Positions 42,700 through 43,004 of a stretch of DNA of 43,004 nt are shown one piece after another. The notes under the pieces are model-generated. The model saw only the letters and a program-made list of their open reading frames with translations, was not told the DNA's origin and did no database searches. The position numbers and the translations under genes were made by a program. Every line of letters begins with the position of its first letter. The stretch's first letter is position 1. Source of the stretch: Haplosporangium gracile (taxonomy: Eukaryota > Mortierellomycota > Mortierellomycetes > Mortierellales > Mortierellaceae). Location of the stretch: contig JAAAUF010000123.1 in NCBI GenBank assembly GCA_015499985.1, positions 17,842-60,845 of the forward strand, given 5' to 3'.

Positions 42700-43004
42700 T
42701 TAAGGTAGAGGAGGGGGTGGACAAAATGAAAAGAGACCGTCCTTCATCGATATTGAGAATCGAAAGAGTTCAGGTTGTGCGTGCGGTTCATGTTGCGTTT
42801 CTGGGATGATCATCTGGCCCTGGAACAAGGAAGGTCTGCTCTCGATTGTATCTGGCCCCTCGCTCATATGCTTTTTACCTGCACCCGGATCTCTGCTGCT
42901 TTCTTCTTCCAGCTGTATCCCAATTTGCGCCAAGTAGTCCTGTTTACTTTCTTGTTGATGTTGCTGACGTTGTTGCCGCTGTTGTTGTTGTTGTTGCTGT
43001 TGCT
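42700..43004 (-). CDS. 3' end of a glutamine-rich gene (partial, runs off the window)
   Basis: The frame is open from the right edge to a stop at 42700-42702, about 101 codons. It starts in a run of CAA/CAG codons (polyQ with Arg and His), then QESKQDYLAQIGIQLEEESS, and ends in FSFCPPPPLP. The change from polyQ to an ordinary acidic sequence without stops suggests a real C-terminal exon. It would end convergently with the ABC transporter, 189 bp apart. No family is recognised, and a possible donor (GTAAAA, after GAGCAG-like sequence near 42880) leaves the last part uncertain. Confidence 0.45.
   Translation of the reverse strand, partial: QQQQQQQQRQQRQQHQQESKQDYLAQIGIQLEEESSRDPGAGKKHMSEGPDTIESRPSLFQGQMIIPETQHEPHAQPELFRFSISMKDGLFSFCPPPPLP
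42971..43004 (-). repeat. CAA/CAG (polyQ) trinucleotide run at the right edge
   Basis: The plus strand shows GTTGTT/GCTGTT triplets to the end of the window; read on the minus strand they encode glutamines in the partial gene. The run is cut by the window edge. Confidence 0.85.

Overview
This window is nuclear DNA of a filamentous fungus. The genes are intron-rich, with mostly short introns (about 84-165 bp, usually GTAAGT-like donors and CAG/TAG acceptors). Intergenic regions carry CA/TG and TTCC microsatellites, several proteins contain glutamine runs, and strand-biased purine/pyrimidine tracts lie in front of many genes. Gene content and style fit an early-diverging fungus such as Mortierella and relatives (Mucoromycota); that placement is an inference, not a database result. 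There is no sign of bacterial operons, CRISPR, phage, rRNA or tRNA genes.

Layout, left to right. (1) A multi-repeat Myb/SANT protein on the minus strand (106-2940). (2) A PH-leucine-rich-repeat protein on the minus strand, three exons (3156-7656). (3) A 2.9-kb gene-poor stretch with microsatellites and a pair of CCAAT boxes. (4) A short XRN-type 5'-3' exoribonuclease on the minus strand, four exons (10564-13312). It is divergent from (5) a single-exon SAM-dependent methyltransferase (14076-15074). (6) The Golgi Qb-SNARE GOS1 (15438-16544), followed on the same strand by (7) TRS120 of the TRAPPII complex in 13 exons (16949-22673). (8) An HSPA12-like divergent Hsp70 on the minus strand (22769 to at least 24412). 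(9) A glutamine/proline-rich orphan protein on the minus strand (24929-25720). (10) Mitochondrial EF-Tu, TUF1, six exons on the minus strand (26725-29015). It is divergent from (11) alpha-actinin in 14 exons (29449-33251). (12) A full ABCC/MRP-type transporter in 13 exons (35492-42510). (13) The 3' end of a glutamine-rich gene running off the right edge on the minus strand (42700-43004).

I joined exons by hand. For genes 2, 4, 6, 7, 10, 11 and 12 every splice junction preserves frame and each coding sum is a multiple of three: 1324, 803, 277, 1476, 466, 636 and 1822 residues. The Hsp70-like gene lacks a certain first exon.

Functionally this is a housekeeping neighbourhood: membrane traffic (GOS1, TRS120), cytoskeleton (alpha-actinin and perhaps the PH-LRR protein), RNA decay, mitochondrial translation and vacuolar or detoxifying transport. 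I found no multi-gene system that looks new. The most unusual items are a 13-nt microexon in alpha-actinin, a GC-AG intron in GOS1, a perfect 12-bp hairpin between GOS1 and TRS120, a short XRN nuclease with its catalytic set intact, a Hsp70-like protein with a broken phosphate-2 loop, and a large insertion inside the second nucleotide-binding domain of the transporter.
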